From: Cryptomeria japonica
Taxonomy: Eukaryota; Streptophyta; Pinopsida; Cupressales; Cupressaceae
Direction of reading: 5' to 3'
Assembly (NCBI RefSeq): GCF_030272615.1
Contig: NC_081405.1
Location: 20,282,047-20,346,046, forward strand
Length of the DNA stretch: 64,000 bases
Part shown: piece after piece, positions 1 through 12,949 of the stretch
Position numbering within the stretch: position 1 is the first letter of the stretch
Layout of the letters: the number at the start of each line of letters is the position of its first letter
The notes under the pieces: model-generated
What the model was told of the DNA's origin: nothing
The model's input: the letters and a program-made list of their open reading frames with translations, nothing else
Databases searched by the model: none
Translations under genes and position numbers: made by a program

Positions 1-181
1 TTTTACCCCAATGGTTGTTAATTGGATTGGTTTGGTTTGGGAAAATCTATTTATGTATATCTTCCTATGTCACTTGATTTGACTTGTAAGATATTTATCA
101 AGTTCTTACTAGTGAAACCATGATCCAAGTGCTTACTTGTAAGAACAATAGGGGGTTGTTGCATAGTATAGCAACAGGTTG
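1..181. other. unassigned left edge
   Basis: No gene or repeat boundary is recognisable. On the minus strand this lies downstream of the LINE ORF1 remnant and may be its continuation, but the reading is full of stops and no poly(A) tail is visible before the window ends. Confidence 0.4.
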
Positions 182-1218
182 CTATAGAGGAGTGTCATCA
201 GGAGCAGAAGTAGTAGGTGTAGAGAAGAACTGCAAGTCGAAGGCACCAGGGATTGAATCCAAATCACTTAGAGCCACATGAGTTGAATCTTCATGGATAG
301 TAGTAGCATCAACAACATCATTGGTGGAGGGTGATTCATCAGCCGAGTCAGGAGCATAAATAGTCAAGTGATCCAAGGTGGCATCCTTCCACCAAGTAGA
401 CATCCCCTTGTGACGCGAGAGGGAGAATTTCGACGCCAAATTACCTGTGGCAAAACATTTTCTGCAGCAAAAGGGGAGGCCTTCAAAATCCAGTGGTTGA
501 GTCCAAGACCTATCCCCAACCATAAGGACCACATCCACAGGGAGAGGTGAGGAAATGTCAATATCCACCAGGATGCAAGAAAAGGTGGAATGACACATAG
601 AATTTATGGCATCTCAGTCATCAAGAAATGGCAAATAGAGTTGCTAATGACCTCATAGTAAGATTGTTCCCAAAAGTGGAGAGGAAGATTCAAAAGTCGA
701 ACCCAAACTGGATGCAAATTGAGCGGTTCAGTAAGGGGATTGAAAGAGGTAGTATGGAGCTTAACAAAGAAGGAGTGAACTCCCCAGGCCCACATCTTAC
801 CCAAAATTTGGTCACAATTAGCAGAAGACCTAAAAGAAGCAACGAAAAAACCTTTAGCACAAGGAAAGAGTTCAATATTTTGAGCAACCAGAAGCTTCCA
901 TGAGTTACTCACCCAAGAATGAAGACCTGGTAAAGATGGCCAAAGCCTTGAGAATCTGCACACTAGAGCACAACTTCGATAAAACCCAGTGTTGTCTAAA
1001 ACATCATATCCACAGGCCACCACAGGGGAGGACTTGGCACAGGGAAGAGGACAAACCCCTTTGGAGGGTTGGGCAATAGATCTGGCCACATGAGCAAAGT
1101 TGTGTTTCCCAACAAAGGAAGGTCGAGGTAGAGCATTAGCATCCACAGTAGGGTTGCCATCAGCATCACCCAGCCGAGAGGAATCGCTAAAAACCCGAGT
1201 ACCCGCATTTCAGACACC
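182..1218 (-). pseudogene. L1-type LINE ORF1 (gag-like, DUF4283 plus zinc knuckle) remnant
   Basis: The minus strand encodes a nucleic-acid-binding ORF1 protein of plant L1 LINEs in two overlapping frames. The first part (about 1146 down to 604) reads through a DUF4283-like block with the family-style string NPLTEPLNLHPVWVRLLNLP. After a frame change near 600, the second part (598 down to 182) holds VDVVLMVGDRSW and a degenerate CCHC knuckle (LPFCCRKCFATGNLASKF) whose histidine is Asn and whose last cysteine is Phe. A low-complexity acidic/Thr-rich tail follows. ORF1 coats LINE RNA and helps retrotransposition. The frameshift and lost zinc ligands make this copy dead. Its block from about 370 to 880 resembles the second LINE copy at 5.2-6.2 kb. 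No endonuclease or reverse transcriptase belonging to it is visible. Confidence 0.75.
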
Positions 1219-1265
1219 ATGTTCCAAATGTTATTTAATGAAAGATGTTAGAATATACAAATATA

Positions 1266-1431
1266 GCATTTCTTGAGTAATTTATGAAGTAAATAGATAA
1301 AAATATAGTTATACATTGTCTATTATTAAATAATATTTTTCATATTATTAAGCATTTCTTGAGTAATTTATGAAGTAAATAGATAAAAAAATAGTTACAT
1401 ATTGTTTATTATTAAATAATATTTAAAAAAT
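1266..1431. repeat. 86-bp tandem duplication
   Basis: Two adjacent copies start at 1266 and 1352, each opening with GCATTTCTTGAGTAATTTAT and continuing through AAGTAAATAGATAAA and TATTATTAAATAATAT. They differ by a few substitutions and small indels. The surrounding 1230-1650 is AT-rich with nothing else recognised. Confidence 0.8.
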
Positions 1432-1659
1432 TAATATTATTAACTAATAGATGTAAATTTTATTTATTTTATTATTGAGTATTTTAATCCCAAACTCTAA
1501 TGTTTTCTCGATTTCATTTTTTCAATCAATTAACATTGACTAAGGTACGATAAAATAAAATAAAATTGCATTAAGCGATCCACAATTCTTTAACTAAAAA
1601 TTATGTCATCTATTAAATAGATAATAAATAAAAATTTTAAATGACACGAAATAAATTTG

Positions 1660-1785
1660 CACTATATCTCCTTGTGTCATCTTGTCTTCCACGCCCAAGC
1701 AGGGCCTCAAGTAGACTCGAACCCAAGACCTTCCATGTAGGAGGCTCACAGCTAACCGCTGCGTTGTGGGGTCATCCCCATTATT
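1660..1785 (-). mobile_element. tRNA-related SINE head
   Basis: On the minus strand a GC-richer island in AT-rich DNA carries CGCAGCGGTTAGC, an A-box-like tRNA motif. About 35 bases later comes GGGTTCGAGTCT, close to the B-box consensus GGTTCGANTCC. This spacing is that of an internal RNA polymerase III promoter in tRNAs and tRNA-derived SINEs. A non-tRNA body follows (about 1710 down to 1640) and runs into AT-rich sequence. There is no cloverleaf with a paired acceptor stem, so a working tRNA is unlikely. The 3' end and target duplication were not resolved. Confidence 0.55.
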
Positions 1786-1904
1786 GTTCACAATTATTGA
1801 TAGAAAATATTTTTGATATTTCAAAACAAATAGAAGAAAAAATATACATTAGAAAATTTGGTCAAACTATTTTAACTCCAACATCTTTATTTATTACTCA
1901 CTAA

Positions 1905-3440
1905 TAAAACCTAAGCGATGCATTAATATTCTCCCTCCAACATAAATAATACGTTGCATTTGAACATGAGGCAGAGACCTTGACTCAATTGATTAATGCA
2001 TCATGTTACTGACAAAATGTCACAAAATACTGACAAAATAAATCAAATTAAACAAAATCAGATCACTTCTCTCATTTCATTCTTCCTAGTCATCATCAAA
2101 GAGACTGAAACTCATACACCAACATCTCCCACTCAAGCAAGAAATGAAAAAATATTCCTCCAAGCTGACCTCATAAAACACATATACTTGTAATCAATAG
2201 TGAAACCCCAACATTATTGCTCACTCATGACAAATAAACAAGATGGTGTACCTAACACAACCAACACAACACAACTTTCCTTGTGCTTTTTATGGAGAAA
2301 ATGTGTTTTTTTTAGCCCAAGCTTTGTGGCCACGTTTGCATGAAACAAAGAAAGGGCAATCACTCCCAAATTTTGAATGATGTGAATTGACTTAAATGGG
2401 CCCCATCAAGAGAAGAAAACTTTTATTGTATGACCTTTATTTCCTTCACAACCGACCATTTCATTTGTCTTCTATATACCTAAGTCTATGAGGAAATCAA
2501 TTGGACATGCATTTCACATTATTTTATAAGGAAAAAATCTTAATCATTGGGCTAAAAGATTCTATTAAATGCATAGTTTATTTAAGAGATCTGATGGGTG
2601 ATTATTATTATTATTATATAATAGTGTCATCAAAAGAACATAACTGTCTTGTCTTTGTCTGTATTGCTAATTTGTTCCATTTTCAACTCAATACTTTAGA
2701 CATGATTATAACATACTTTGAAAATTTACAAGTGCATTATGCTCCATGGTATGTGTAGATTGTGACTGTGATGCAAAATTTAAATTATCTTTGCACATGT
2801 GTAAATTAAATTAATAAAAATGTTATTAAATTAATTTAATTTAATTTAATCATATAGAGTTGAGAAATGATAAAAGATAAATAAATTTATCTTAATAGAA
2901 GAAAGTATAAAGAGGACAAAGAATATGGAATCCAGTTTTGACAGCTGTAATATGAATCTTAGATGTCTCACAATAAAAGTGTAATCTTGACATTATCACA
3001 ATCATGATAAGGTTTGTATTTTAATAGAAATGTCTTTCATTATTGTAGGTATTGTTTAGATATTAAAATATATAGAAATTAAATAAATTGAAGAAATTGC
3101 TAAAGAAATCAAAGAGGGGTTCGGAATGTATAACTAAAAAATAATCTATCAAATTTTTATGCGAATGTGAGAAGGGGGTGACTACATTGTCAAATAAGCG
3201 TCTCTAAGATTGAACTAAAATTTGTGAATACTAATAAATCATATGTACAAATTATTGTTCTATTGTGTCATAAAAATAATTACAAGAATAATAATAAATA
3301 TCTATTAATATTCTTGTGTGTGGAAAGGAAGTAAGGTAATAACATGATCAAAATGTAAATATTAAGCATTCAATACAATGTTTATAAATTAATAAAAAAG
3401 TTCTCCTTGATATTAGCAAGTGCCTCTTATTGATGTTGAA
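1905..3440. other. AT-rich DNA without recognisable gene
   Basis: There are only short ORFs. By position it lies 3' of the minus-strand Ty3/gypsy pol remnant and could include its decayed 3' LTR, but I could not identify LTR ends, a polypurine tract or a second LTR copy. Confidence 0.4.
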
Positions 3441-3479
3441 TGTATTCTTCACTTGTTTGAACCTTTGGGTGTGCCCACA

Positions 3480-6400
3480 ATGGAAAGGTGGTTAATGACA
3501 ATCAAAACCCATATAGTACAAAAATCCTAGAGATATTTGGATGTAATATGGAAATAAGTGTTATACCACTAATTTACTAGTCATGACCTTTACATCCATC
3601 TCTCTTGTTTATCCAGAAACTTTGGAGATTTAACCCTCAGTGCATTTGTTAACTATCTTGGTATGTCCATCTAATTGGGGATGATATGATGAACTATAAT
3701 CAAGCTAAGTTACTGAGCATTAAAATAGGTCAATCCATAAATTACTTGAAAATATAAGATCATGATCACTTACTACGAATTTTAGAGTCCCACACATTTT
3801 TTAAAGGGTTTCCTATAATGCTTACTACAAGTAGGTGTACCAAAGCATAAAAATGCTTAAATTTGGTGAGACAATCCACAACAACCATGAGGACATTTTT
3901 CCCTTAATATCTAAGAAAATCTGTGTTGAAATCTATGGATACCTTCTCCCTCCTCTAACTTGGAATAGATAAGAGTTGTAGAAGACTTGGGGTCTTAATT
4001 GACTCCCCTTTATTTTGCTAGCATAATATGCATTCTGCTACAAATTTTTGAATATCCCTTTTGAGCCACTCCCAAAAAATATTTATTTGATTCTATGGTA
4101 AGTCTTCAAGAATATAGAGTGCCCACCTACTAGAGAAGTGCATGTAATTATTTCAACACCTTAAACTTCAGGGTTGACATAGATACAACCTATCATTGTA
4201 CCATAAAGTATTTACTTTCCATACAAGTTTATCTTTAGGAAACATTTAAATCTTATTGTAGTTTCTCAACAAGAGTCTAAGTATCCATGTCATCCCACTC
4301 TTCTCATGCATCATTCATCTAATATTCCTACAATATGTAAATGACATACAATAGTGATTCTAAATAGAGCATCAACCATAACATTCTCATTTTCTTATAT
4401 ATGATTCAAAGTCACATCCCAATATATTTGTCACCCATTTTTATTGTTCATCAAATGAAAGCCTCTATTTGAAGAAATATTTGAGACTGTCACAGTCTAT
4501 ATCTACCTTAAAGTGTTTTCTCATTTGATATGACCTCCATTATTTGATTGGATGCAAGATAACCAACATTTCATTCTTATAAACTAGCTCCAACAAAATA
4601 TTATGTTTGAGTTGGTAGCTCTAAAATAATATGGGTCTTCCTTCTTACATGAGTATTTCTCCTATGCAATGTCCTAAAGCATATATTCTTCTTCAACAAG
4701 GTTTTGCGAGGCTAAGCCATGCTACTATAATTATTTACAAATTGGTGATAGTAACCTATAAGCCCTATGAAACCTTATAGGTTTTTTAGGGTCTTAGGAA
4801 ATTTTCATTCTACAACAACCTCAACATTATGAACTCCCTTATGTGAAACAATATGACCTAGGTACTTCACTTCTTTGACTTCGCACTCATTTGGACAACC
4901 TAGCGTAATGTCCAAACTTTATTTACATGTTGCAATTTTTCCTCTCACATTTTTTATATATTAAGATGTCATCAAAAAATACCTAAACAAATTTATGCAA
5001 AAGTGACTCAAAGATAGAGTTCATAAAGCTTTGAAATGTAAATGGTGCATTTGTACGACCAAACAGTATTACAAAAAAAATCATAATGCCCCTCATGGGT
5101 TCAAAAATTTATCTTATATAAATCATAATATTTAATTCTTATTTGATGATGATCAAAATGAAGATCAAGGAATAAATGACACAATAAATCTCATCTAATA
5201 AATCATCAAATGTTTTTTTATTAAAAAAGTAGTGTTAACTAGGGCATTGACCCTTAACAAAAAGCAACATCAAGAGAGATGATGTTGGAAGAGAACCACA
5301 ACCCAAAGGCAGAAAGAAACAAACACATGAACCTAACCAACCAAGGAACAAACTCCACTCAAGGGGGAGATGAGCCACCCAAACCCCCACGAGGGGGGGT
5401 ATGGGGCAGGGGAGAATATTTCTCCTTGCGCCTACAAGCAACCATAGACTAGGAAATGCTAAGCTCAACCAAAAGGGCCCCCGCAGGGTCAACAACACTA
5501 GAGACAGTAGAAGGTTGGAAGAGGGTCGTAGGGGGCTATAGAACATCAACAACAAGTTGTGACAAAAAAAACTAGCAGGAGCAAATCCAACAGCAAGAGA
5601 GGGTTGCAAGACAAGAGAAGCGGAAGTGGGGACCTTCGAAGATGAGGCCACAAAACATCAGTAGGAGCAACAGGAGTCGTGGGGGGCACGACAACATCCC
5701 CATGGGAGGAGCCAACAGATGCAAAATTCGTAGCATGTACTGTTAAGTGGTTAGCAGTAGCATTTCATCCACAAGGTAGAAACCTTTTGGTGTTGTGGAG
5801 AAGAGCAACTCGAAGCAAGATGGCCAATAGAGAAGCACCTTTTGTAGCAAAAGGGGAGGCCTTCAAAATCTAGCAGTTGTGACCAAGGCCTATCCCCCAC
5901 CATAAGAACCACATCACCCGAGGGAGGAGCAGAGATGTTGATATCAACAAGAATGCGGGCAAAGGTAGTGTGTTCCATTGACGACATAGCATCATCGACT
6001 TTCAGAAAACAACCAATAGAGTTATCGATTGCCTCACAGCAAGAGTGCTCCCAGAAATGAAGAGGGAGATTGATGAGCCAAACCCAAACTGGATGCACAT
6101 TAAGTGGTTCAGTGAGAGGGTTGAAAGAGGTTGTCCAAGGCTTGATGGAGAAGGAGTGCACTCCCCTTAAATCATCAATTGTTGACATAAGAGGTCACAA
6201 ATCTTTTTATATTGTACTCATTGAGCTCTTGATAGTTAGGACACTCCTCCAAGTGTGAAATTTATTGAATGCCATTACCATTGTAGAGATAAGAACTCTA
6301 ACTATGCTTAAAAATACTTGTCTCTAGCATCTCCCAAACCATATTACCAATCTTGCTTCTTTGTACTTATGGATACTTGTAACCTATCTAATTTTTGGTT

Positions 6401-7210
6401 GGTTGTCTTTCTAGTACTACTTGAACAACATGATCATTATATATTTTAGGAGGTAACCCTTTTGGCATCTCTCTAAAAACTAATGAGCTTAGCCTCAATT
6501 ACTTGTAGATCTAGTGGTGTAGAGGCGTTTAGGTGATATGCTTCTAATGAAAATAATTGGGTCACAAACTCGTCTACCTACTTGTTAAGTATCTTTTACA
6601 TTTGATAAAACCTTGCAATGGAGACTTGGACACAACTCTCTCGATTCTATTATCTTTCCCTCTAAGTGAAAATGCATGAATAGATCCTTAAAGTTCATCT
6701 CAATTTTTCCTAATGCAGTAAGCCACTATAATCACAATATAATATTTATTGCACCCACGAAGATAGAAAACATAAGGCAATTGAGTTAGTAATCACCCGT
6801 AAATAATTTTTTGCTATGGTGTTTTCCCAAACAATTGATTGTATCCTCATTTGCAATCACAATTTGAAATGTTGGAGTTGGATATGTAAAATAATTCAAA
6901 CGGGAAACTAACTTCTTACTGATAAAGTTGTGAGTATTTCCTAAATATTTCAATACTAATAATCTCTACTTCCTCAAGAAACCAACTACCTTAATCATTT
7001 TTGGTCCTATTGCTCGAGAATGCATTACAAGAAATTGTTGGTTGGGAATCTCATAATTTCTCACTTGGATCATTACCACTTTTAATATTTATCTTCATAT
7101 TTTTCCCCAATTAGCTCTTCAAGGTAGAGCAACATAATTTTTGCACTTATGTCCTCTAGCATATTTGCTCGCATAGTTAAGACATGACCATTGTACCCAT
7201 ATTTTTAACT
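3480..7210 (-). pseudogene. decayed Ty3/gypsy pol (protease, reverse transcriptase, RNase H, integrase)
   Basis: Reading the minus strand downward gives pol domains in Ty3/gypsy order, with many stops and frameshifts. A knuckle remnant with YARGHKCKNY lies near 7190-7130. A protease-like stretch (THNFISKKLVSRLNYFTYPT) lies about 6960-6880, its Asp-Ser/Thr-Gly site degraded. Reverse transcriptase begins near 6260, is interrupted by a LINE, and resumes at about 5200 with NAPFTFQSFMNSIFE and the catalytic FFDDILIY near 4985-4960. Diverged RNase H sequence follows (about 4800-4400). Integrase core sequence lies near 3920-3640 (VLMVVVDCLTKFKHFYAL). The order and the integrase string suit a chromovirus-type element. 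Joining sequence across the LINE restores the expected RT reading, which supports both calls. No LTRs were identified. This is an old, non-functional copy. Confidence 0.75.
5200..6182 (-). mobile_element. half-LINE: ORF1 fragment joined to L1 3' end, with 14-bp target duplication
   Basis: An L1-type insertion interrupts the gypsy RT. The flanks are AAATCATCAAATGT (5200-5213) and AAATCATCAATTGT (6169-6182), 13 of 14 bases identical. On the minus strand the insert runs from about 6168 to a 3' end of T/A-rich sequence with an oligo(A) tail (about 5230-5214). It encodes part of ORF1: a DUF4283-like region (TSFNPLTEPLNVHPVWVWLI), VDINISAPPSGDVVLMVGDR, and a knuckle-like segment (FCYKRCFSIGHLASSC). 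A C-terminal tail (about 5651-5235) follows, then directly a short 3' UTR. No ORF2 is present, so about 0.95 kb stands in for an element normally several kb long. It is truncated at its 5' end and lacks everything between ORF1 and the 3' UTR. Confidence 0.75.
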
Positions 7211-10200
7211 TATTAATATGGAAATCTAATAATCTAAAATTGGTAGAAACCTCCAAGAAATTTATCAAATTATAGTCTTAGGAGAAAATTGGTCGAAATG
7301 CTATTTTTGCAATTACTCCAATTCTATTCTAAATGAACTCAAATATGGATTGTAGTAGCTTCAATATTTCTTTGATCAACACTTTAGAAAACAATTTTTT
7401 TTTTGCCAAAATTGATGAAGATATGTGCTTCACAATTCGACCTCTTGAACTGAAAAATGCTTTGTTTCTTATATTATAGATGCTAAGATCATACTTTGAT
7501 ATGACTTGTAATGAGATAACTTGCACAAGAGAGAATATAATAGGACATATACCACAAATAATGGACAATACTTAGAGTAATAAGTCATTTTGAGGGGACA
7601 AATCTCCAAAATTTTCAAAAATGAACACAATTCACTATATAATGATCATGAACTAGTCATTAGTCCTTATGTATAGCATACTTATGTTTCTAGTATCACC
7701 TAAGCTGACTTAATTACATATATAAGACCGTATTCATGAATATATAACATAATTAAAAATTAAGATGAACATAACTCAATTATATGCATATTATAGAATT
7801 AAAAACATAACAAAATGAAAACAATCTACAAATATTAAATCAGAAAGTATTAAAATTAATTTAATTATTTTTATAAGTAATATCAAATAAAAAATAAACA
7901 ATAGTGTGGGAAGATAGAATAAGTATGCCATATAGAATGAAGATAAAATGTTGTGGAATGAAATGCCTAGTTGCTACAATAAAATGAGATTAGAATATAA
8001 TAATGAATGGTAAAGGCACAAGAATAAAATGGTGTAGCAAATAAAACAAAAATATTGTAATAACAATTGAAATAGTAGCATAAGGAATGCTATGGCGTGT
8101 GGAAATAAATGTAGTAGAAATTTTGTTTTCAAATTTGTGTTACCAAATCTTGAAAAACATGAAATAAATGCCAAAAGAATTTTAAAAAGTAGAAAGAGTA
8201 GTTGTAGAATGTGCATATTTGAATGCATATTGAAAATTGCCAAAAGTGGGTGTACTGCTCAAATAGAAGTTCTATGGGTATGAAAAATAAATTGTTGGGG
8301 TATAGAAAAATGTTGGTAAAAAGGATGTTCAATAATATTGGAAAAATGTTATAGGAGTTTGAGATGGTGACTGAAGGAGGTTTTCAATTTTTCGAATAAT
8401 CAAAAATATAAAATGATTGTATTTCTTAAAGATTTAGGTTATTCAAACATTTATATTATTATAAAGTCAACATTTAAAATGACATTTAGTTTCGCAAGGA
8501 CAATTGTTTTTTCGTGGTGCAACATCAAGCTCATTAGAATCACAATTAAAGATTATCACTAAAATAGAATATAATATAGTGCTAGTGATGTAATACCCAT
8601 CATAGAATCAATGTCATAAGGAGAAATAAATGTATGAAGAAGTCAAGTGAGAATATAAATGTCATAAGATATTGATTACGTGGTAACTTAGTTGGCAATA
8701 AATGGAACAAATATAACATTAGAAGGATATTCATAAGTAATATGTCATAACGTAAAAGAACACAAAAACATAAAAGGGGAGGAAAATGATTTATCATTAT
8801 TTTTTATTTTTAAATTTGAACATAAAAGGGGAGGAAAATGATTTATCATTATTTTTTATTTTTAAATTTGATGGGACATCAGCGTGACCGTGAAGATATC
8901 TACATGATTGCAACAACATTTGAGAGAATGTGAAAGCGATAAAGTATCAAGAGGTTAGGAAAGAGGGCTAAGGTAGGCCTTAGGACATTCTATAGAGACA
9001 ATGCTAAAATGAGCATAAAATGCAAAGTTAAAATTGCGAGGCATGCAATTTTTAATCATGTACAACACAACTTCTAATTTTAAAAATTATTTTATTGTTA
9101 ATAGTTGAACATCATTGAATTTGTAAAGTACTTCATAGTCTGGTAGTGCAATTCACCTTGTGAATCATGTTACCAATGCCTCATACTTGAGCAAACTTAT
9201 TGTCTAGTGAATTTGTTTTTTTAGTCTTGTTTTCTTTATAAGTGGTTTATTTCAATTAAATGTATCATCTGTAGAGGCAAGTTAAGCAATTATATGAGTT
9301 CGATCAATCTACTACTACAAATCTATATTTTATATAATATTTGAATTCACCAATATTGTATGGAATTGAGCTTAAAAAATATGGTGTTAGAAATTGCACT
9401 TTCTATAGTTTCTACACTATAAATTGCACTCATTTTAGTGTCTACTCTTGCAACATCTTAAGTTGCACCTTAGCTAATTGCATTAACCTTATTCGATCTA
9501 AAGTCCCAAATTGTGTCAATTATGATGATTTTGTTAAATTTTAAGTCCTTTTAAACATTTCACCTAATTTACTCAATATTTCAATTGTATTTTTTAGAGT
9601 CCAACTCTCAAACTCTAATGCCCATGTGCTAACATCAATGACCCCAAACTAGTATCCACCAAAAAGACAAAATAAAAAGATTAAAAAAAATCATAGAAAC
9701 TCATTCCTAACTCCCAAATAATCCATTAGTGGTGAGTCAATGTTGTGACTTCTTGAAGTGCCCATGTAATTTACTCCTTCCACTAAAAAAATGTTTTAAC
9801 TTCTCAATTTAATTTCTTATTGGCTCCAATGATGGCATCAAGCCTCCACCAATCTACTATGATATTTTCAAATTTCTCTCTTCTCTCAAATTAAAAATAA
9901 ACTAGTTTTCTTAAGGGTTCCTCTTTTTCTAATTTTTTTTAATCGTGCTAAGTTTTCAAATAAAATCTACCATACGTTATTCTCAAGACTTTTATGCTCT
10001 CAAATTCTGATAAATTTTCACTTACACCATTTGTATAATGTTTTGGGTCTTGATAGGATCTCTTATCAAGAAGTTTAATTCTTGTTTCTAATTTTAGATA
10101 ATATTGAAAATAGCAAGCCAAAGGGAATCTCAAGAGATCTATGGAGCAGACAAAAATCGACTTGCAGGATCTGCAGAACATATCTTAGAACTTGAATTAG

Positions 10201-10475
10201 CTTGAAGCTCAAGTTGTTGAGGCTCTGAAAAATCTTGGTTAGAGTTGTGTTTGTTCTTTTTTGTCTTGGTTGATTTGATCTAGTTTAGGTCTATGTTTTG
10301 AGTTTTTGCTAACAGTTGGCTATTGATTTGCTTGGTTTATCTTTATACCAGTGTTTTGTATATAGGATATTGGGATCCCTTCACAACCTGATTTTTCCTT
10401 AATCAAAAACATTGAAGATGGCAAACCATGATAATTATTCATTTCTACAAAAAAAACCCTTCCTAAGTTTATTGT
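7211..10475. other. AT-rich intergenic DNA
   Basis: No gene, RNA gene or element end is recognised. The 7.2-7.6 kb part is upstream of the gypsy protease region on the minus strand and may be decayed gag, but the translation is too broken to support this. ORFs here are short, AT-biased and have no familiar motifs. Confidence 0.4.
8768..8871. repeat. perfect 52-bp tandem duplication
   Basis: Two abutting copies (8768-8819 and 8820-8871), each beginning ACATAAAAGGGGAGGAAAAT, appear identical. Lack of divergence in otherwise decayed sequence suggests a recent slippage event or an assembly artefact. Confidence 0.9.
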
Positions 10476-10527
10476 GGTAAAATCTCTTCCCTAATCTTAT
10501 TGGTAAAATCTCTTCCCTAATCTTATT
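10476..10527. repeat. 26-bp tandem duplication
   Basis: GGTAAAATCTCTTCCCTAAT begins both copies, at 10476 and 10502, which are identical over 26 bases. Confidence 0.9.
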
Positions 10528-10777
10528 TTAGCTTTTATTATTGAAAATTAATTGTGTAGGTTTCTTGTTAAAAAATATTGAAGATCTATTTTGTAGCATT
10601 CTTAGATTTTTATTATTGATTGTTTTTTTATTTATAAGAATTGGGTTATGCTATTGAATTTTGAAAACTTCAAAATTTTCATCATTGTCTTCTCTTCTTG
10701 AGTTGAGAGAAGTAGAGTTGAAGCTTCTTTGTTAACCTTTTCCATTTACACCCTTCTCCTTGCTCTATTCCTAGAGA

Positions 10778-11700
10778 GATTTATTATTATTATTATTGAA
10801 GAAATGCAATAAAAAATTACAAGAAGACAGTCACCAAACTATCAAAGAAATTACAATATAATTGTCTGTAATAAAAACATATTGCAGCATTACAGATATT
10901 GACTATAGTTCTAATATAAATTGAGAACAAAAAAACATATTGAAACATCATAGAGATTGACTATGGTATGAACATTACATGATATTCCAATAAACAACTA
11001 GGTTGTCCCAAAATTACAATTAGCAAATCCAAAATAACAGAGTGGTTGAATCATGAAATATGAACAATAGGTAAACAATAGCCCAAAGATGAGAAAACCA
11101 ATTGAACATAAAGGAGTAGCAGTCATTTTTGCAAAAGAGGCCTAAGTCCTTGAAGTACACGAATCTTCTTAATTCTAAACAATTGATCAATCTAACATTT
11201 GATACACTGAATTTGAAAATCCATCTTTAAGCACTTCATGGAATCTGCCTCAATTGAGAGAAGAGAAAAGTAAGACAAATAAAAAATGTCAAAGTTTTAG
11301 AACTACAAATTTCTCATGAGCATTATCATTATTAAAAACTGCTTTACATCAAACTCTCCATAAATGCAATAAGATTGTTTGTTGAACTATAAACAATAAC
11401 AATATTTTGGAGCCCAATACACTTCTTTCTAATTAAGATTATGATAAAAAATAGCAGGCAAATAGTGAAACACAAAGTTCCACAATTTCTTAACAAACTG
11501 GGATGAGAGTTTTATAATTTCTTAATAAACTGGCATCCCCAAAAAGTGTGCCTCATATCTTCATATTTTTAGCAAAAAGAACAATTAGTGGATTGGACCA
11601 TAATGCATTTCAACCTGCCACTAACAAGCAACTTACAATGTATTATCTTTCAAGCCACTAATTATGCTTCTGAATTGATTCTTGATTTCTAAATTTGAGT
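10778..11700 (-). mobile_element. decayed LINE 3' fragment (zf-RVT region)
   Basis: The minus-strand translation near 11660-11480 gives a degraded zinc-binding module typical of the C-terminus of plant LINE reverse transcriptases: LVSGRLKCIMVQSTNCSFC, a stop, then YEDMRHTFWGCQFIKK. The spacing fits the C-x2-C, H-x-F-x2-C pattern of zf-RVT with the first pair damaged. It then degenerates toward a TTA/AAT triplet run at about 10780-10798, a plausible microsatellite-like 3' tail. No target duplication was found. Confidence 0.5.
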
Positions 11701-12940
11701 GGAAAGTTTTGTCCAAAAATTTTCACTAAATTATCAATTTCATTTCATGTTCAAGCGAGATTTCATGGGCAGAATAGGAAGCAACTACAAATAATATTGT
11801 TTAAGGAAAAAAAAAAACAAAAAAAAAAGACTAGATGATAATCATAGTCAATCTTTGAAAAAATTGCATTGAATTGTGGTACAAAGCTTCATAAATAAAT
11901 CTGGCACCAATGATTCCACAAAGATTATAAATGACTTGTATTTATCGCTCAAATTAAATTGAGATTTAATAAGATGTCATGATATAACCAATTCAGCATA
12001 TTAAAATCTCAAAGATCTCCAACCTTATTGATACTTTTTTAATAGAAAATAATATTGTTTTGAAAAATTTAAGATCAATTGCTACCATGATACAAAATAT
12101 GTTTGTTCCCATATACATATTTCCCTATGACATTTTCCTTTGTTTCCATAAACTTTTGACAAAGTGCATAGGCTTTTATCACACTATTTTCTACTGTTGA
12201 AGTGAAAGGTTAAATTGGAGATGACCACCTTGACAAGTTACTAGACAATCTTTTGTTTACCCATTTTTTGATCTCAAGATTTATACTCAATCCATCATTT
12301 ATACTTGAGCAGAGATGCCCACCCAAAAGACCCAGCGTTTTGATCTTTCTTACCTCCATTATTTCTCTTAATTTCAAGATTCACCTGTATATAACAATTA
12401 TTTCAACTTCTTTTTGTTTGCTATCACATTTTTCCTTTTCAACTTTTTAATGTAGTACGCAGGTGCAGCTATGGTGATGTGGACACACGTTTGGCAACAT
12501 CTAGGATCAGAAAGAGTTGCTTTCTACTAACCACACTTTCGACTTTAAAATCTGTGTCCTATTTTTCAGTTCTTTACAACATTTATTTTGTACAAATTCA
12601 AAATCTTTTAATCCTTTGATTAACTCAGCACTTTGCACTTTATAGCTTTATTTGACTAAAACTTGTTTGAGGCAGACACATCTGGTGTTCTAAATGAAGA
12701 AAAAATATTAATTTTGTCGGTAACATGACTTTTATTTGTGCTTACCTAATTTGAGATTCACTGAAGTTAAGCGTTTTGCTAATTAATGCTTACTTAATTT
12801 GAGATTAAGCTGAGCTTTTTTCATCATGAAACTAATGGAAATTTCAGGTAGGTAATTGAAAAGAATTGTTATCTATTCCTTACCCCAAATGTGAAATTTG
12901 GAACTGAATGAAAAAAATTTAAAAGCTACACAATTACATC
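11701..12940. other. AT-rich intergenic DNA
   Basis: No gene seen. There is an A-rich run at about 11805-11830, and GAGATT-containing stretches recur around 12730-12810 as a weak imperfect duplication. Confidence 0.4.
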
Positions 12941-12949
12941 ATGTTCTAT

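Noticed and set aside
1670-1785. Functional tRNA gene
   Set aside because: Pol III boxes are present but no acceptor stem pairing or plausible anticodon loop is seen; a SINE head fits better.
2501-2758. 85-aa ORF as a small gene
   Set aside because: AT-driven composition, no motif, no promoter or splice support.
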